NCBI GenBank assembly: GCA_965207495.1
Contig: OZ242287.1
Location: 3,286,001 to 3,350,000, forward strand
From: Bin5 sp965207495
Lineage (GTDB): Bacteria; Chloroflexota; Anaerolineae; Caldilineales; Caldilineaceae
Direction: 5' to 3'
DNA length: 64,000 nt
Of this stretch, positions 9,566 through 17,405 are shown piece by piece. Position 1 is the stretch's first letter, and every line of letters starts with the position of its first letter. A model generated the notes under the pieces. It was not told where the DNA came from. It did not search any database and saw only the letters and a program-made list of their open reading frames with translations. The position numbers and the translations under genes were made by a program.

Positions 9566-10801
9566 TCATGGGCTTGATGATTGGCGGGTCTTTGCTTTCC
9601 AGAAGATGGCGAGGGCTGTTGCGGCGGCGAGGGTTCCCTGGACTGAGACTGCGAAGCGGGGGCCGACGGTTTCGGCGAGGGAGCCGGTTACGAGTTCGCC
9701 TGGCAGGCCGACGCCCTGGCTGAGGGCGACGGTGCTCATGGCGCGGCCGCGCATTTCGTTGCTGGAGGATGTCAGCAAAATGACGCTGCGCATTGTATAG
9801 AAACTGGCCTGGCCTACCCCTGCCAAGAATTGGAGAAGCATCGCGAGGCCAAAGAGCGGGGAGAGGGCGAAGAGTACCCAGGCCACACATTGAAGGAGTG
9901 ATCCGAAGGCGAATATCGAGTGGAACGACATATGGCGGCGCAAGCGCTGGGTCAGAAAGAGGCCGACGAAGGAGCCGAAGCTGAAACTCCCGCTTAAGAT
10001 GCCGAGCCCTATGGCGCCGCGTTCGAATACGTCGCGGGCGAAGACGGGCATCAGGCTCAGCGCGGGAAAGACCAGAATGTTGATGAGCGCGGAGATGACC
10101 ACGACGGTCATAAGGCGGCTATTGCCGCGCAGGTAAGAGACTCCTCCTCCGATAGATCGCCAGACGCCTTCGCTGGCAACAGGTGTGGTCTGCGGCACTT
10201 GAACACGACCGAGCCAGATCAGCAGTAGCAGATTGAGGCCCGTCAGCGTGGTAAGAGAGCCGAAGCCGGCGGATGCGTCGAAGTATTCGAGCAGCCAGCC
10301 GGCCATGAAAGCACCGGTGCCTAGAAGGACGCTGTGGGTCAAGCTCTCCAACAGCATGGCGTCGGCGGTGAGCCTTCTGCCGAGAAGGTCGGGCACAAGC
10401 GCGGCGCGGGCTGGCGCGTCGACAGTCCAGGCGGCGCCGATAATGAAGGCGGCAGCAGTGATCTGCCAAGCGCTCAGCCGATCTCCTTCGAAGAGGAGAA
10501 GGAGCGAAAGGCAGGCTGCGAAGATGACGACCTGGCTCAGAATCAGGGTGGTTCGTCTTCCTAGGCGGTCGCCGATGAAGCCTGCGAAGCCGCCGAAGGC
10601 GAGCTGGGCGGCGCGGCGCCAGAAGGTGAGCAGAGTCACGGCCAGGGCGGAGTCGGTCATGTCCAGGACAACGACGCCGGCTACAACGACCCAGATTGAG
10701 TAGGTCTGCCACCAGAGGACACTGCTGAGCAGTAGGTGCCGGTAGGTGGGTTTTGCCAGGGGAGCCAGCAGGCCGGCGCTACCCTGGTCGGGTTGGGTCA
10801 G
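9566..10801 (-). CDS. MFS transporter, probable drug/metabolite exporter
   Basis: About 411 residues with roughly 12 hydrophobic segments. The loop GFIGDRLGRRTTLIL matches the conserved MFS loop 2-3 motif GxxxDRxGRR. The overall pattern resembles the EntS/MFS_3-type proton-driven efflux carriers. The open frame extends to a GTG at 10960, but that part lies inside the ThuA gene. I prefer the CTG at 10801, which overlaps the ThuA stop as CTGA and has CGGAG seven bases upstream, implying translational coupling. An ATG at 10660 would remove the first membrane segment. Substrate unknown. Confidence 0.8.
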   Translation of the reverse strand: MTQPDQGSAGLLAPLAKPTYRHLLLSSVLWWQTYSIWVVVAGVVVLDMTDSALAVTLLTFWRRAAQLAFGGFAGFIGDRLGRRTTLILSQVVIFAACLSLLLLFEGDRLSAWQITAAAFIIGAAWTVDAPARAALVPDLLGRRLTADAMLLESLTHSVLLGTGAFMAGWLLEYFDASAGFGSLTTLTGLNLLLLIWLGRVQVPQTTPVASEGVWRSIGGGVSYLRGNSRLMTVVVISALINILVFPALSLMPVFARDVFERGAIGLGILSGSFSFGSFVGLFLTQRLRRHMSFHSIFAFGSLLQCVAWVLFALSPLFGLAMLLQFLAGVGQASFYTMRSVILLTSSSNEMRGRAMSTVALSQGVGLPGELVTGSLAETVGPRFAVSVQGTLAAATALAIFWKAKTRQSSSP

Positions 10802-11454
10802 GCGGCGGCTCCGTTGGCGGCCCAGAGTGTGCCTTGGCGCATCATCCGCTGGACGGCTGGGCGCGTGAAGGTTTCGGATGTGTGGCCCAGGGTTGTGTAA
10901 AAGACGCGACCGTCGCCATAGGGCTTCACCCAGGCCATGGGGTGCGCTTTGTCGGACCACTCCGCGCTGGCCAAGATGTTTATGGCAGGGTCCCAGGCGG
11001 ACATGTAGATTTCGTCCTCGACCTCGAAGTCATCGATGCCCTGCATGACGGGGTGGGAGGCGTCGTCAACATTTACGGTGAAGGTCAGGCCCGGAGGATG
11101 CCAGTTGGCGTGTCCGCCGAGGAGGTTAGCGGCTTTGCCGCCGATCCACCAGCCGGTGCCGTGGACGCCGATAAAGCCTTTGCCGCCGGCAACGAAGCCA
11201 AAGAGTCCGGCTTCCTGTTCGGTGGTGAGCTCTGCGTGGTAGGTGGCAGTGCCGTCTTCGTGGCGTTCGGAGCGGGTGAAGCCGGAGCCGAGGATGCAGG
11301 CGTCGAATTCGAGGAGGTTGGAGGAGGTGAAGATGCTTTTGTCGTCGGAGATGGTGACGTTGACGGCGGAGTCTTCGCCGAGGAAGCCGCCGATGACTTC
11401 GGCGCTGGCGGCGAAACCGTGGTTTGTGCCGGAGATAACGAGGACGTTGGTCAT
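10798..11454 (-). CDS. ThuA-like domain protein (class I glutamine-amidotransferase-like fold)
   Basis: 218 residues. The N-terminal beta-strand and glycine loop (MTNVLVISGTNHGF), the segment GFIGVHGTGWWIGG, the DDASHPVMQGIDDFEVEDEIY region and the GDGRVFYTTLGH motif are typical of ThuA-family proteins. These are associated with trehalose and other sugar use in rhizobia and are common beside sugar dehydrogenases. It ends in a CTGA overlap with the MFS gene, so the two are probably co-transcribed. The exact reaction is not established for the family; a role in sugar metabolism is inferred. Confidence 0.85.
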   Translation of the reverse strand: MTNVLVISGTNHGFAASAEVIGGFLGEDSAVNVTISDDKSIFTSSNLLEFDACILGSGFTRSERHEDGTATYHAELTTEQEAGLFGFVAGGKGFIGVHGTGWWIGGKAANLLGGHANWHPPGLTFTVNVDDASHPVMQGIDDFEVEDEIYMSAWDPAINILASAEWSDKAHPMAWVKPYGDGRVFYTTLGHTSETFTRPAVQRMMRQGTLWAANGAAA

Positions 11455-11560
11455 TGGGTTGCCTTTCTTTTGGCGGGTCGGGCTGGGTGACTATGGTTTG
11501 GGGATTTTGTGATCATAGCATAGGGGGGAGAGAGATTCAATTGTGGTTTGTGGATGGCTA

Positions 11561-11845
11561 GGGGGCCGCGGAGGACGGCAACTTCAACGTCTTTTTAACC
11601 ACGGAGGGCCACGGAGGGGCACGGAGAACGGCAAATTCAACACCTTTTATGGTCACGGAGGGGCGCGGAGGGGGACGGAGGACGGCAACTTCAACACCTT
11701 TTTAACCACGGAGGGGCGCGGAGGGGGACGGAGGACGGCAACTTCAACACCCTTTTAGCCACGGAGGGCCACGGAGAGGCACGGAGAACGGCAACTTCAA
11801 CACCTCTTTGACCATGGAGGGCCACTTAGAGGCACGGAGAACACC
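11561..11845 (+). repeat. G-rich minisatellite array B ('CACGGAGG' family), ~53-bp period
   Basis: Five copies begin near 11597, 11651, 11704, 11757 and 11810, with a degenerate one near 11563. Units read ACCACGGAGGGGCGCGGAGG then GGCAACTTCAACACC. The array lies between two divergent genes (ThuA-like and GxxExxY). Confidence 0.92.
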
Positions 11846-12038
11846 ATTCTTGGCGACAAGGGCCGCGGGGAAAGCCTATTTTGGTCCTTTATGGGTTAGA
11901 AAGTATACCTTTTCTGGTCTCCATTTGGGATATGGCGACGGCATGTTTTTCGTTTGTGTCTGACGCGGTCAAAGCTGGTAGTCTGTTTGAGAAGATTCTT
12001 CTACGCCGACCTCTGAAAATGGGTTTGAAAGGACAGTC

Positions 12039-12416
12039 ATGACTGAATTGATTCATGAAGATGAGACATACGCCGTGATCGGGGCGGCGATTGAGGTGCA
12101 TCGCGTGCTTGGGCCGGGATTTCTTGAGAAAGTCTATCAGGAGGCGATGCAACTCGAGTTAAGCGCTCGCAAGATCCCCTTTGAGGCGGAGATGCAGATC
12201 GATGTTAGTTACAAAGGCAGTCGGCTTGCACAGAGATATTCTGCTGATCTTGTCTGCTTTGGGAAGATAGTGGTTGAACTCAAGTCGATAAAGAAGCTAT
12301 CGAAAGTAGAAGAAGCCCAGATTCTTAATTATTTGAGGGCGACTGGTTCCAGCGTGGGACTACTGTTTAACTTCGGGAGCCATGGGAAGTTAGAGTATAG
12401 GAGATTCGTGGTCTAG
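12039..12416 (+). CDS. GxxExxY family protein
   Basis: 125 residues, the usual family length. It carries the defining motif GFLEKVY (GxxExxY) at about residues 27-33, preceded by IGAAIEVHRVLGPG. A later YSADLVCFGKIVVELKS segment places Asp and Glu-x-Lys residues as in PD-(D/E)xK nuclease folds. The family is widespread and functionally uncharacterised; nuclease relatedness is a fold-level inference. No RM or toxin partner is adjacent. Confidence 0.9.
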   Translation: MTELIHEDETYAVIGAAIEVHRVLGPGFLEKVYQEAMQLELSARKIPFEAEMQIDVSYKGSRLAQRYSADLVCFGKIVVELKSIKKLSKVEEAQILNYLRATGSSVGLLFNFGSHGKLEYRRFVV

Positions 12417-12528
12417 GGTTCCACGGTTACGTTGTAACTTGGCTTGCTTTTCTTTTGGACTGACGGCAAGATGCTGAAATGGGAAACTGGTGGTTTTACT
12501 GTTGAATGGAATTTCGGGAGGAGGACAG

Positions 12529-13428
12529 ATGTCAACTGAGACGATGGAGGGCGTGTATCCGATATTGGTGACGCCGTTTGATGAGGACTCGCGGATTGAT
12601 GAGGAGAGTCTGCGGCGGTTGATTGATTTCAATTTGGATGCGGGGGTGCATGGGTTGGGCGTTGCGTTGGGGAGTGAAGTGTATAAGTTGACGGAGGCGG
12701 AGCGGGCGTGGATGACGCGCGTGGTGGTGGACCAGGTGGCGGGACGGGTTCCGGTGGTCATCAACACGGGGGCGAATGGGACGGACCTGGCTGTGCATTA
12801 CAGCCGGATGGCGCATGAGAATGGGGCGGATGCGTTGATGGTGCTGCCGCCGGCATTTTTTCCAGCTGGGCCGGAGGAGACGGTGGCGTATTACCGCGCC
12901 ATCTCGGATGCGGTACCGTTGCCGATTTTCATTCAGGATGTGGCGGGTTCGCCGATTTCTGCGGGTCTGGCTCGGCGGCTGGCGGAGGCGTGTGAGTGGG
13001 TGCAGTACATTAAGGTTGAGAGTTTCCCGGTTGTTGCGAAGGTGGCGGCGATGGCGGAGGAAGCCGGGGATGTATTGACGGTTTTTGGGGGCGCGGGAGG
13101 CGGGTACTTTATTGAGGAGATGCGGCGCGGATCTGTGGGGACGATGCCATTCTGTACGCAGCCGGAGGCGTTTGTTGATATCTGGAACCGTGTGCGGTCG
13201 GGTGATGAGGCGGGGGCTTGGGATACGTTTAACAGGTACCTGGTGCCAGTTGCCCGGTTGACGGCGCAGGGGGCGGGTCTCTTTCACGGTGTGCACAAGG
13301 AGATTCTGGTTCATCGCGGCGTGATTCGAACGGCCGTGGTGCGTGCGCCGGCGCCGTCGATGGACTCGGTGACGAGGGACGAGCTGGGCGTGCTATTGGA
13401 GGAGTTGTATCCGAACGGCAGGGCGTAA
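12529..13428 (+). CDS. DapA/NanA-family aldolase or dehydratase (not canonical DHDPS)
   Basis: 299 residues from the ATG at 12529, which follows GGGAGGAGGACAG; a longer frame from 12490 lacks support. TIM-barrel class I aldolase features are present: GVYPILVTPFDEDSRID at the N-terminus, the Schiff-base lysine in YIKVES at about residue 161, and a glycine-rich FGGAGGGYF. The tyrosine that is usual in the strand at about 133 (LYN) is replaced by IFIQDVAG, so the substrate is probably not aspartate semialdehyde. Family relatives act on N-acetylneuraminate, 2-keto-3-deoxy acids or hydroxy-keto acids. The next gene (enolase superfamily) fits a sugar-acid pathway. Confidence 0.85.
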   Translation: MSTETMEGVYPILVTPFDEDSRIDEESLRRLIDFNLDAGVHGLGVALGSEVYKLTEAERAWMTRVVVDQVAGRVPVVINTGANGTDLAVHYSRMAHENGADALMVLPPAFFPAGPEETVAYYRAISDAVPLPIFIQDVAGSPISAGLARRLAEACEWVQYIKVESFPVVAKVAAMAEEAGDVLTVFGGAGGGYFIEEMRRGSVGTMPFCTQPEAFVDIWNRVRSGDEAGAWDTFNRYLVPVARLTAQGAGLFHGVHKEILVHRGVIRTAVVRAPAPSMDSVTRDELGVLLEELYPNGRA

Positions 13429-13436
13429 GGAATTCC

Positions 13437-13520
13437 GGGGGAACTGCTGGGGAACTGCTGGGGAACTGCTGGGATACTGCAGGGGAACGGCAGGGGAAAT
13501 GCAGGGAAACTGCTGGGGGG
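13437..13520 (+). repeat. 11-bp periodic G-tract array (G-quadruplex layout)
   Basis: Eight runs of three to six G begin near 13437, 13449, 13460, 13471, 13482, 13493, 13504 and 13515. They are separated by 7-8 bases, mostly AACTGCT or a variant. This starts nine bases after the stop of the DapA-family gene. Confidence 0.9.
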
Positions 13521-13540
13521 AGACAGCAGGCGGGTGTGGA

Positions 13541-13688
13541 GACACCTTTCTTTAGTCAATATGCTGGGGAAGAATGAACACGGTGGTTTAGTAAGGGCGG
13601 GGCGTTGCGGGGGCGCAGCCCCCGTACAAGGGAGGGCCGAAGGCACGACCGCCCGGAACAGCAGTGGTCGGTGGTTAGTGGTCAGTGT
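13541..13688 (+). repeat. Dispersed double-hairpin repeat, copy 2
   Basis: Contains GCTGGGGAAGAATGAACACG, then GCGTTGCGGGGGCGCAGCCC, GGGCCGAAGGC and the GTGGTCGGTGGTTAGTGGTC tail. It matches the copy at 37551-37690 over most of its length, with small substitutions. Confidence 0.9.
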
Positions 13689-13730
13689 TGTAGTTACAGG
13701 TAACTTTCATTAGGGGGAAGGTGGGATTCG

Positions 13731-14882
13731 ATGAAGATTGTAGACATTCAGGTGGTTCCGTTTCGGGTGGTGAGGGAGCAGTTTCATCAGGGGCGGTTTT
13801 CGTTTCCGCGGGAGGTGACGCAGACGCTGATCAAGGTGATCACTGATGAGGGCGCGGAGGGATACTATTTTGGCGGGCATGGCCATGGGGACGCTGATGG
13901 GCTGACGCCGGAGGACCGGGCGCAGGTGGAGGGGCGGCTCAAGAATATGGTCTTGGGGGAGGACCCTTATGACCGGGAGCGGTTCTGGCACTGGATGTGG
14001 GTGGCGAATGTGCCGGAGCATTTGCTGAGCGCCCTGGACTGCGCGCTGTGGGATCTGCAAGCGCGGGCGATGGGGCTGCCGCTCTACAAGCTGCTGGGCG
14101 GCTGCCGGGATAAGGTGAAGGCGTATGCGAGCACGTTTCCGAATATGGGGAGCGTGGAGGAGTATGCGGCGCATGCCCTGGCGTGTAAGGAGGAGGGGTA
14201 TACGCACTATAAGATACACCCGTATTACTTCTGGAATCCGGAGACGCAGGAGGCGGTGCCGGGGCGGCCTTCGCACATCGCGAAGGACATTGAGGTGTGT
14301 TATGCGGTGCGGGAGGCGGTCGGCGACGATATGGTGCTTAGCTATGATCCCTGGGGCACGTATCGGACGTATGAAGAGGCGTACAAGGTGGGGCGCGTGC
14401 TGGAGGAGCTGAATTACTACTGGTATGAGCATCCGATGAACGAGTACCGGGTGCAGCCGTATATCAAGCTGTGCCGGGAGCTGGACATTCCTATTCTGTC
14501 GCCGGAGATTGCGGCGGGGAGTCTGTATACGCGGGCTGATTGGATTTTGCGGGGCGCTTCGGATATGACGCGAATCGATGTGCTGCGCGGGGGTATTACG
14601 GGCGTGCGCAAGATGGTGGCGGTGGCGGAGGCGTTCGGCGTGAAGTGCGAGATTCACATGAGCGGGTTCGCGAACCTGCAGATGCTGGGGTCGACGAGTG
14701 AGGATACGTGCGAATATTATGAGCGCGGGCTGCTGGCGCCAGGCATTGACTGTAATACTGCGCCGCCCTATCTGGAGGATATTGGTGACAGGATGGACAG
14801 CGATGGGTTTGTCCATTTGCCGCAGGAGCCTGGGATGGGGTATCGGATTAACTGGGACTATATTGGGGATAATCTGGTTTGA
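13731..14882 (+). CDS. Enolase-superfamily (mandelate racemase/muconate lactonizing) sugar-acid dehydratase
   Basis: 383 residues. The capping domain is N-terminal; ALDCALWDLQARAMGLPLYKLLGG is a family signature. Barrel metal ligands are visible: Asp in LSYDPWG (~205), Glu in WYEHPM (~233) and Glu in LSPEIAAG (~258). An Asp in RIDVLRGG (~283) and His in EIHMSG (~308) match the mandelate-racemase His-Asp dyad, pointing to a sugar-acid dehydratase. The second-strand motif is KIH rather than KxK. It follows the DapA-family gene on the same strand, a common pairing for aldonate breakdown. Substrate cannot be read from sequence. Confidence 0.87.
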   Translation: MKIVDIQVVPFRVVREQFHQGRFSFPREVTQTLIKVITDEGAEGYYFGGHGHGDADGLTPEDRAQVEGRLKNMVLGEDPYDRERFWHWMWVANVPEHLLSALDCALWDLQARAMGLPLYKLLGGCRDKVKAYASTFPNMGSVEEYAAHALACKEEGYTHYKIHPYYFWNPETQEAVPGRPSHIAKDIEVCYAVREAVGDDMVLSYDPWGTYRTYEEAYKVGRVLEELNYYWYEHPMNEYRVQPYIKLCRELDIPILSPEIAAGSLYTRADWILRGASDMTRIDVLRGGITGVRKMVAVAEAFGVKCEIHMSGFANLQMLGSTSEDTCEYYERGLLAPGIDCNTAPPYLEDIGDRMDSDGFVHLPQEPGMGYRINWDYIGDNLV

Positions 14883-14914
14883 GGTGGGGCGTGTTGGTAG
14901 TTGGAGACCAGGAG

Positions 14915-15150
14915 GGAACACCTTTTTTAGCCACGGAGGGCCACGGAGGGGCACGGAGAACGGCAACTTCAACTTCAACACCTTTTGTCCACGGAGGGCC
15001 ACGGAGGGGCGCGGAGAACGGCAACTTCAACTTCAACACCTTTTGTCCACGGAGGGCCACGGAGGGCCACGGAGAACGGCAACTTCAACAGCTTTTGTCC
15101 ACGGAGGGGCACTGAGGGGCACGGAGAAGGGCAACTTCGACACCTCTACT
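14915..15150 (+). repeat. G-rich minisatellite array C ('CACGGAGG' family), ~60-bp period
   Basis: Four units start near 14928, 14988, 15047 and 15097 (first TAGCCACGG, then GTCCACGG). Each carries GGAGAACGGCAACTTCAAC. It fills the gap between the convergent ends of the dehydratase and dehydrogenase genes. Confidence 0.92.
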
Positions 15151-15214
15151 TAGGCTGTGGGGGTTGCTGGGCAGGTCGGGGGACCTGCTGGTGGCAAACT
15201 TATGCGGTCCTGAC

Positions 15215-16240
15215 TTAGAAGGCGACGCCGAGTTTGACGTTTTCTTCGGGCGCGGTTGCGATTTTGGGGTAGGCTTCGAGGAGGTCTTCGAAGGGGACTA
15301 CGGGCTGGACTACGGGTTCCGATTTGAGGCTGCCGTCGCAGAGTAGGCGCCAGACTACTGAGAAGAGGCGCGTTTCGTCCCAGTTGGGGTATTCGGGGTT
15401 GGGTTCGCTGCAGGCGCGGGAGAAGACGATGGTGGGGCGGTTAAAGTGGGCCTCTGCGCCGAGGTCGAGGCCGGCGGGGTAGCTGCCGGGCCAGGCGCCG
15501 GCGACGACTGTGCCGAGATAGGCGACGCCGCGGAGGGCAGCTTGCAGCGCGGTGTAATGGCCGCTGTAGTCCACGCAGACGTCGGCGCCGCGTTTGTCGG
15601 TGGCGAGCTTGATTTCAAGGCCGGCGTCGCAGGCGGTGGGGTCCATGACGATGTCGGCGCCGCACTCCTCGGCCACGTCGCGGCGCAGGGAGATGGGGTC
15701 GACGGCGATGATTGGGTAGGCGCCGGCCAGTTTGGCGAGTTGGACGACGAAGAGGCCGATGGCGCCCATGCCGAAAACGGCGACTGAATCGCCGATGCGG
15801 ATGTGGCCGTCGCGTACGGCGCCGAGGGCGAAGTCGGCGGGGTCGAGGCAGACGGCGGCCTGCCAGGGGACTCCGTCGGGCAGTTTGCGGGCTCTGTCTA
15901 CGGGCCAGACGTGCTCCTGGCGGAAGGAGCCGTGGGCGAAGACGGTTTCGCCGAGGCTGAAGTCCTGTACGGATGATCCTTTTTCGATGACTTCGCCGAC
16001 GCAGATGTTGCCGAGGCCGTTGGGGTAGGTGACCATCTGGCTTTCCTGGGTGAAGATGTGCAGGTCGCCGTCGTAGTTGCCGCGATGGCCGGCGTAGCCC
16101 TGGAACATGGCCATTTCGGAGCCGTGTTTGGCGGCGCCGAAGCGGCTGCGGACGCGGATCTGGTCGGGGGCGAGGGACGGGCTGTCGTATTGGCGGAAGG
16201 CGACTTGTTCGCGGGCAGGGGCGATAAGTTCGGTGGGCAT
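15215..16240 (-). CDS. MDR-superfamily (zinc-type alcohol dehydrogenase-like) oxidoreductase
   Basis: 341 residues from the ATG at 16240, which follows CCGGAGGAACCCC; the frame extends to 16312 without support. The cofactor domain has VAVFGMGAIGLFVVQLAKLAG (GxGxxG Rossmann motif) and a following acidic residue in IAVDP, suggesting NAD. The usual structural-zinc cysteine cluster is absent, and the catalytic region (FGAAKHGSE) lacks the classical GHE motif, so it is an atypical member. Similar proteins act on sugar alcohols or threonine-like substrates. Substrate not assigned. Confidence 0.85.
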   Translation of the reverse strand: MPTELIAPAREQVAFRQYDSPSLAPDQIRVRSRFGAAKHGSEMAMFQGYAGHRGNYDGDLHIFTQESQMVTYPNGLGNICVGEVIEKGSSVQDFSLGETVFAHGSFRQEHVWPVDRARKLPDGVPWQAAVCLDPADFALGAVRDGHIRIGDSVAVFGMGAIGLFVVQLAKLAGAYPIIAVDPISLRRDVAEECGADIVMDPTACDAGLEIKLATDKRGADVCVDYSGHYTALQAALRGVAYLGTVVAGAWPGSYPAGLDLGAEAHFNRPTIVFSRACSEPNPEYPNWDETRLFSVVWRLLCDGSLKSEPVVQPVVPFEDLLEAYPKIATAPEENVKLGVAF

Positions 16241-16303
16241 GGGGTTCCTCCGGAAGGAAAGTGACACAGTCAGGAGCAGACTGTTCCGTTTCTTAAGTTG
16301 GTG

Positions 16304-16332
16304 ATTGTACAACCTTCCTCCTCTGGCGACAA
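16304..16332 (-). promoter_or_regulatory. Likely sigma-70 promoter for the MDR dehydrogenase
   Basis: On the minus strand TTGTCG (16332-16327), a 17-base spacer and TACAAT (16309-16304) lie about 65 bases before the start codon at 16240. Confidence 0.55.
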
Positions 16333-16406
16333 TTGTGTTTGCTTAATCCTCTGTGCTATTCTATCCCCGCCCTTGACTGGCCAAACCTCCACAAACTTCG
16401 AATACT

Positions 16407-17390
16407 ATGCCACTCTGGTTGACACGAGACGACGTAGAAAATCTTCTTGACATGCCTGCTGCGATCGAAGCGGTTGGCGAGGCTTTTCGCTTGATCTACC
16501 AGGGGGAGGCTGAGCTGCCGGTGCGGGCGAATATTCCGGTGGCTCGGCACGACGGGAGCCTGATGTCGATGCCGGCGTATCTGGGCGGCGAGATGGATGC
16601 GCTGGGGGCGAAGCTGATCTCGTTTTACGGGACGAACCCTACGCGGCGGGGTCTGCCGGCGATACAGGGGAATGTGGTTCTCTTTGACGGCAGGGACGGT
16701 GCTTTGCTGGCGTTGATGGATGCGGGGTATTTGACGGCGATGCGGACGGGGGCGTCCGGTGGTGTGGCGGCGCGCTATCTTGCGAGGGAGGATGCGCGCA
16801 CGCTGACGATATTTGGCAGCGGTGTTCAGGCTCCGTACCAGGTTGAGGCGGTGTTGTGTGAGAGGGCTTTGGAGCGGGTATTTGTTATTTCACGGACGCC
16901 GGCGAATGCAGAAGCTTTGGCCGTTGCGCTCCGGTGGAGATTTGATGTTACGGTCGAGGCCACGACAGACGTTGAAATGGCGGTGGGCGCGGCCGACATT
17001 GTCGTCACTGCCACCAGCGCGCATGACCCTCTCTTTGATGGGCGTCTGCTGTGTCCCGGTGTTCATGTCACGGGCATCGGATCACATTTGCCTTATGCCA
17101 GCGAAGTCGATGCTGTCGCAGTTCAGCGGGCCAAAGTCGTTGTCGATCAGATGAGCGCGTGTCTTGAGGAAGCGGGTGACCTGATCGAGCCGATCAATGC
17201 GGGGTTATATGACGCCAGCCGGATCCATGCCGAGATCGGCGCGATTATTGCTGGTGATAGTCCTGGCCGTGACAGTGCTGATGAGATCACGTTTTTCAAG
17301 TCGGTGGGCCTGGCGGCACAGGATGTGGCGGTTGCCAGAGTTGTGTACCAGAGGGCTGTGGAGCAAGGCGCTGGGATCAGATTGGACTGA
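16407..17390 (+). CDS. Ornithine cyclodeaminase / mu-crystallin family protein
   Basis: 327 residues. It shows the family pattern: MPLWLTRDDVENLLDMPAAI start, SMPAYLGG, the dinucleotide-binding segment LTIFGSGVQAPYQVEAV (GxGxQAxxQ) and ADIVVTATSAHDPLFDG. Members include ornithine cyclodeaminase, alanine dehydrogenase, ketimine reductase and lysine cyclodeaminase, so the substrate is open. Transcribed divergently from the MDR dehydrogenase and followed after 15 bases by a GNAT gene, likely in one operon with it. Confidence 0.88.
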   Translation: MPLWLTRDDVENLLDMPAAIEAVGEAFRLIYQGEAELPVRANIPVARHDGSLMSMPAYLGGEMDALGAKLISFYGTNPTRRGLPAIQGNVVLFDGRDGALLALMDAGYLTAMRTGASGGVAARYLAREDARTLTIFGSGVQAPYQVEAVLCERALERVFVISRTPANAEALAVALRWRFDVTVEATTDVEMAVGAADIVVTATSAHDPLFDGRLLCPGVHVTGIGSHLPYASEVDAVAVQRAKVVVDQMSACLEEAGDLIEPINAGLYDASRIHAEIGAIIAGDSPGRDSADEITFFKSVGLAAQDVAVARVVYQRAVEQGAGIRLD

Positions 17391-17405
17391 AAACAGGTCA
17401 AACAA

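Noticed and set aside
9320..15150. Minisatellite arrays as possible CRISPR arrays
   Set aside because: The full ~53-61-bp unit repeats with no unique spacers, and no cas genes are present.
14698..15153. Plus-strand frame across array C reading TEGHGG/HGGPRRGTENGN
   Set aside because: It is the translation of the minisatellite unit; similar frames appear over arrays A and B.
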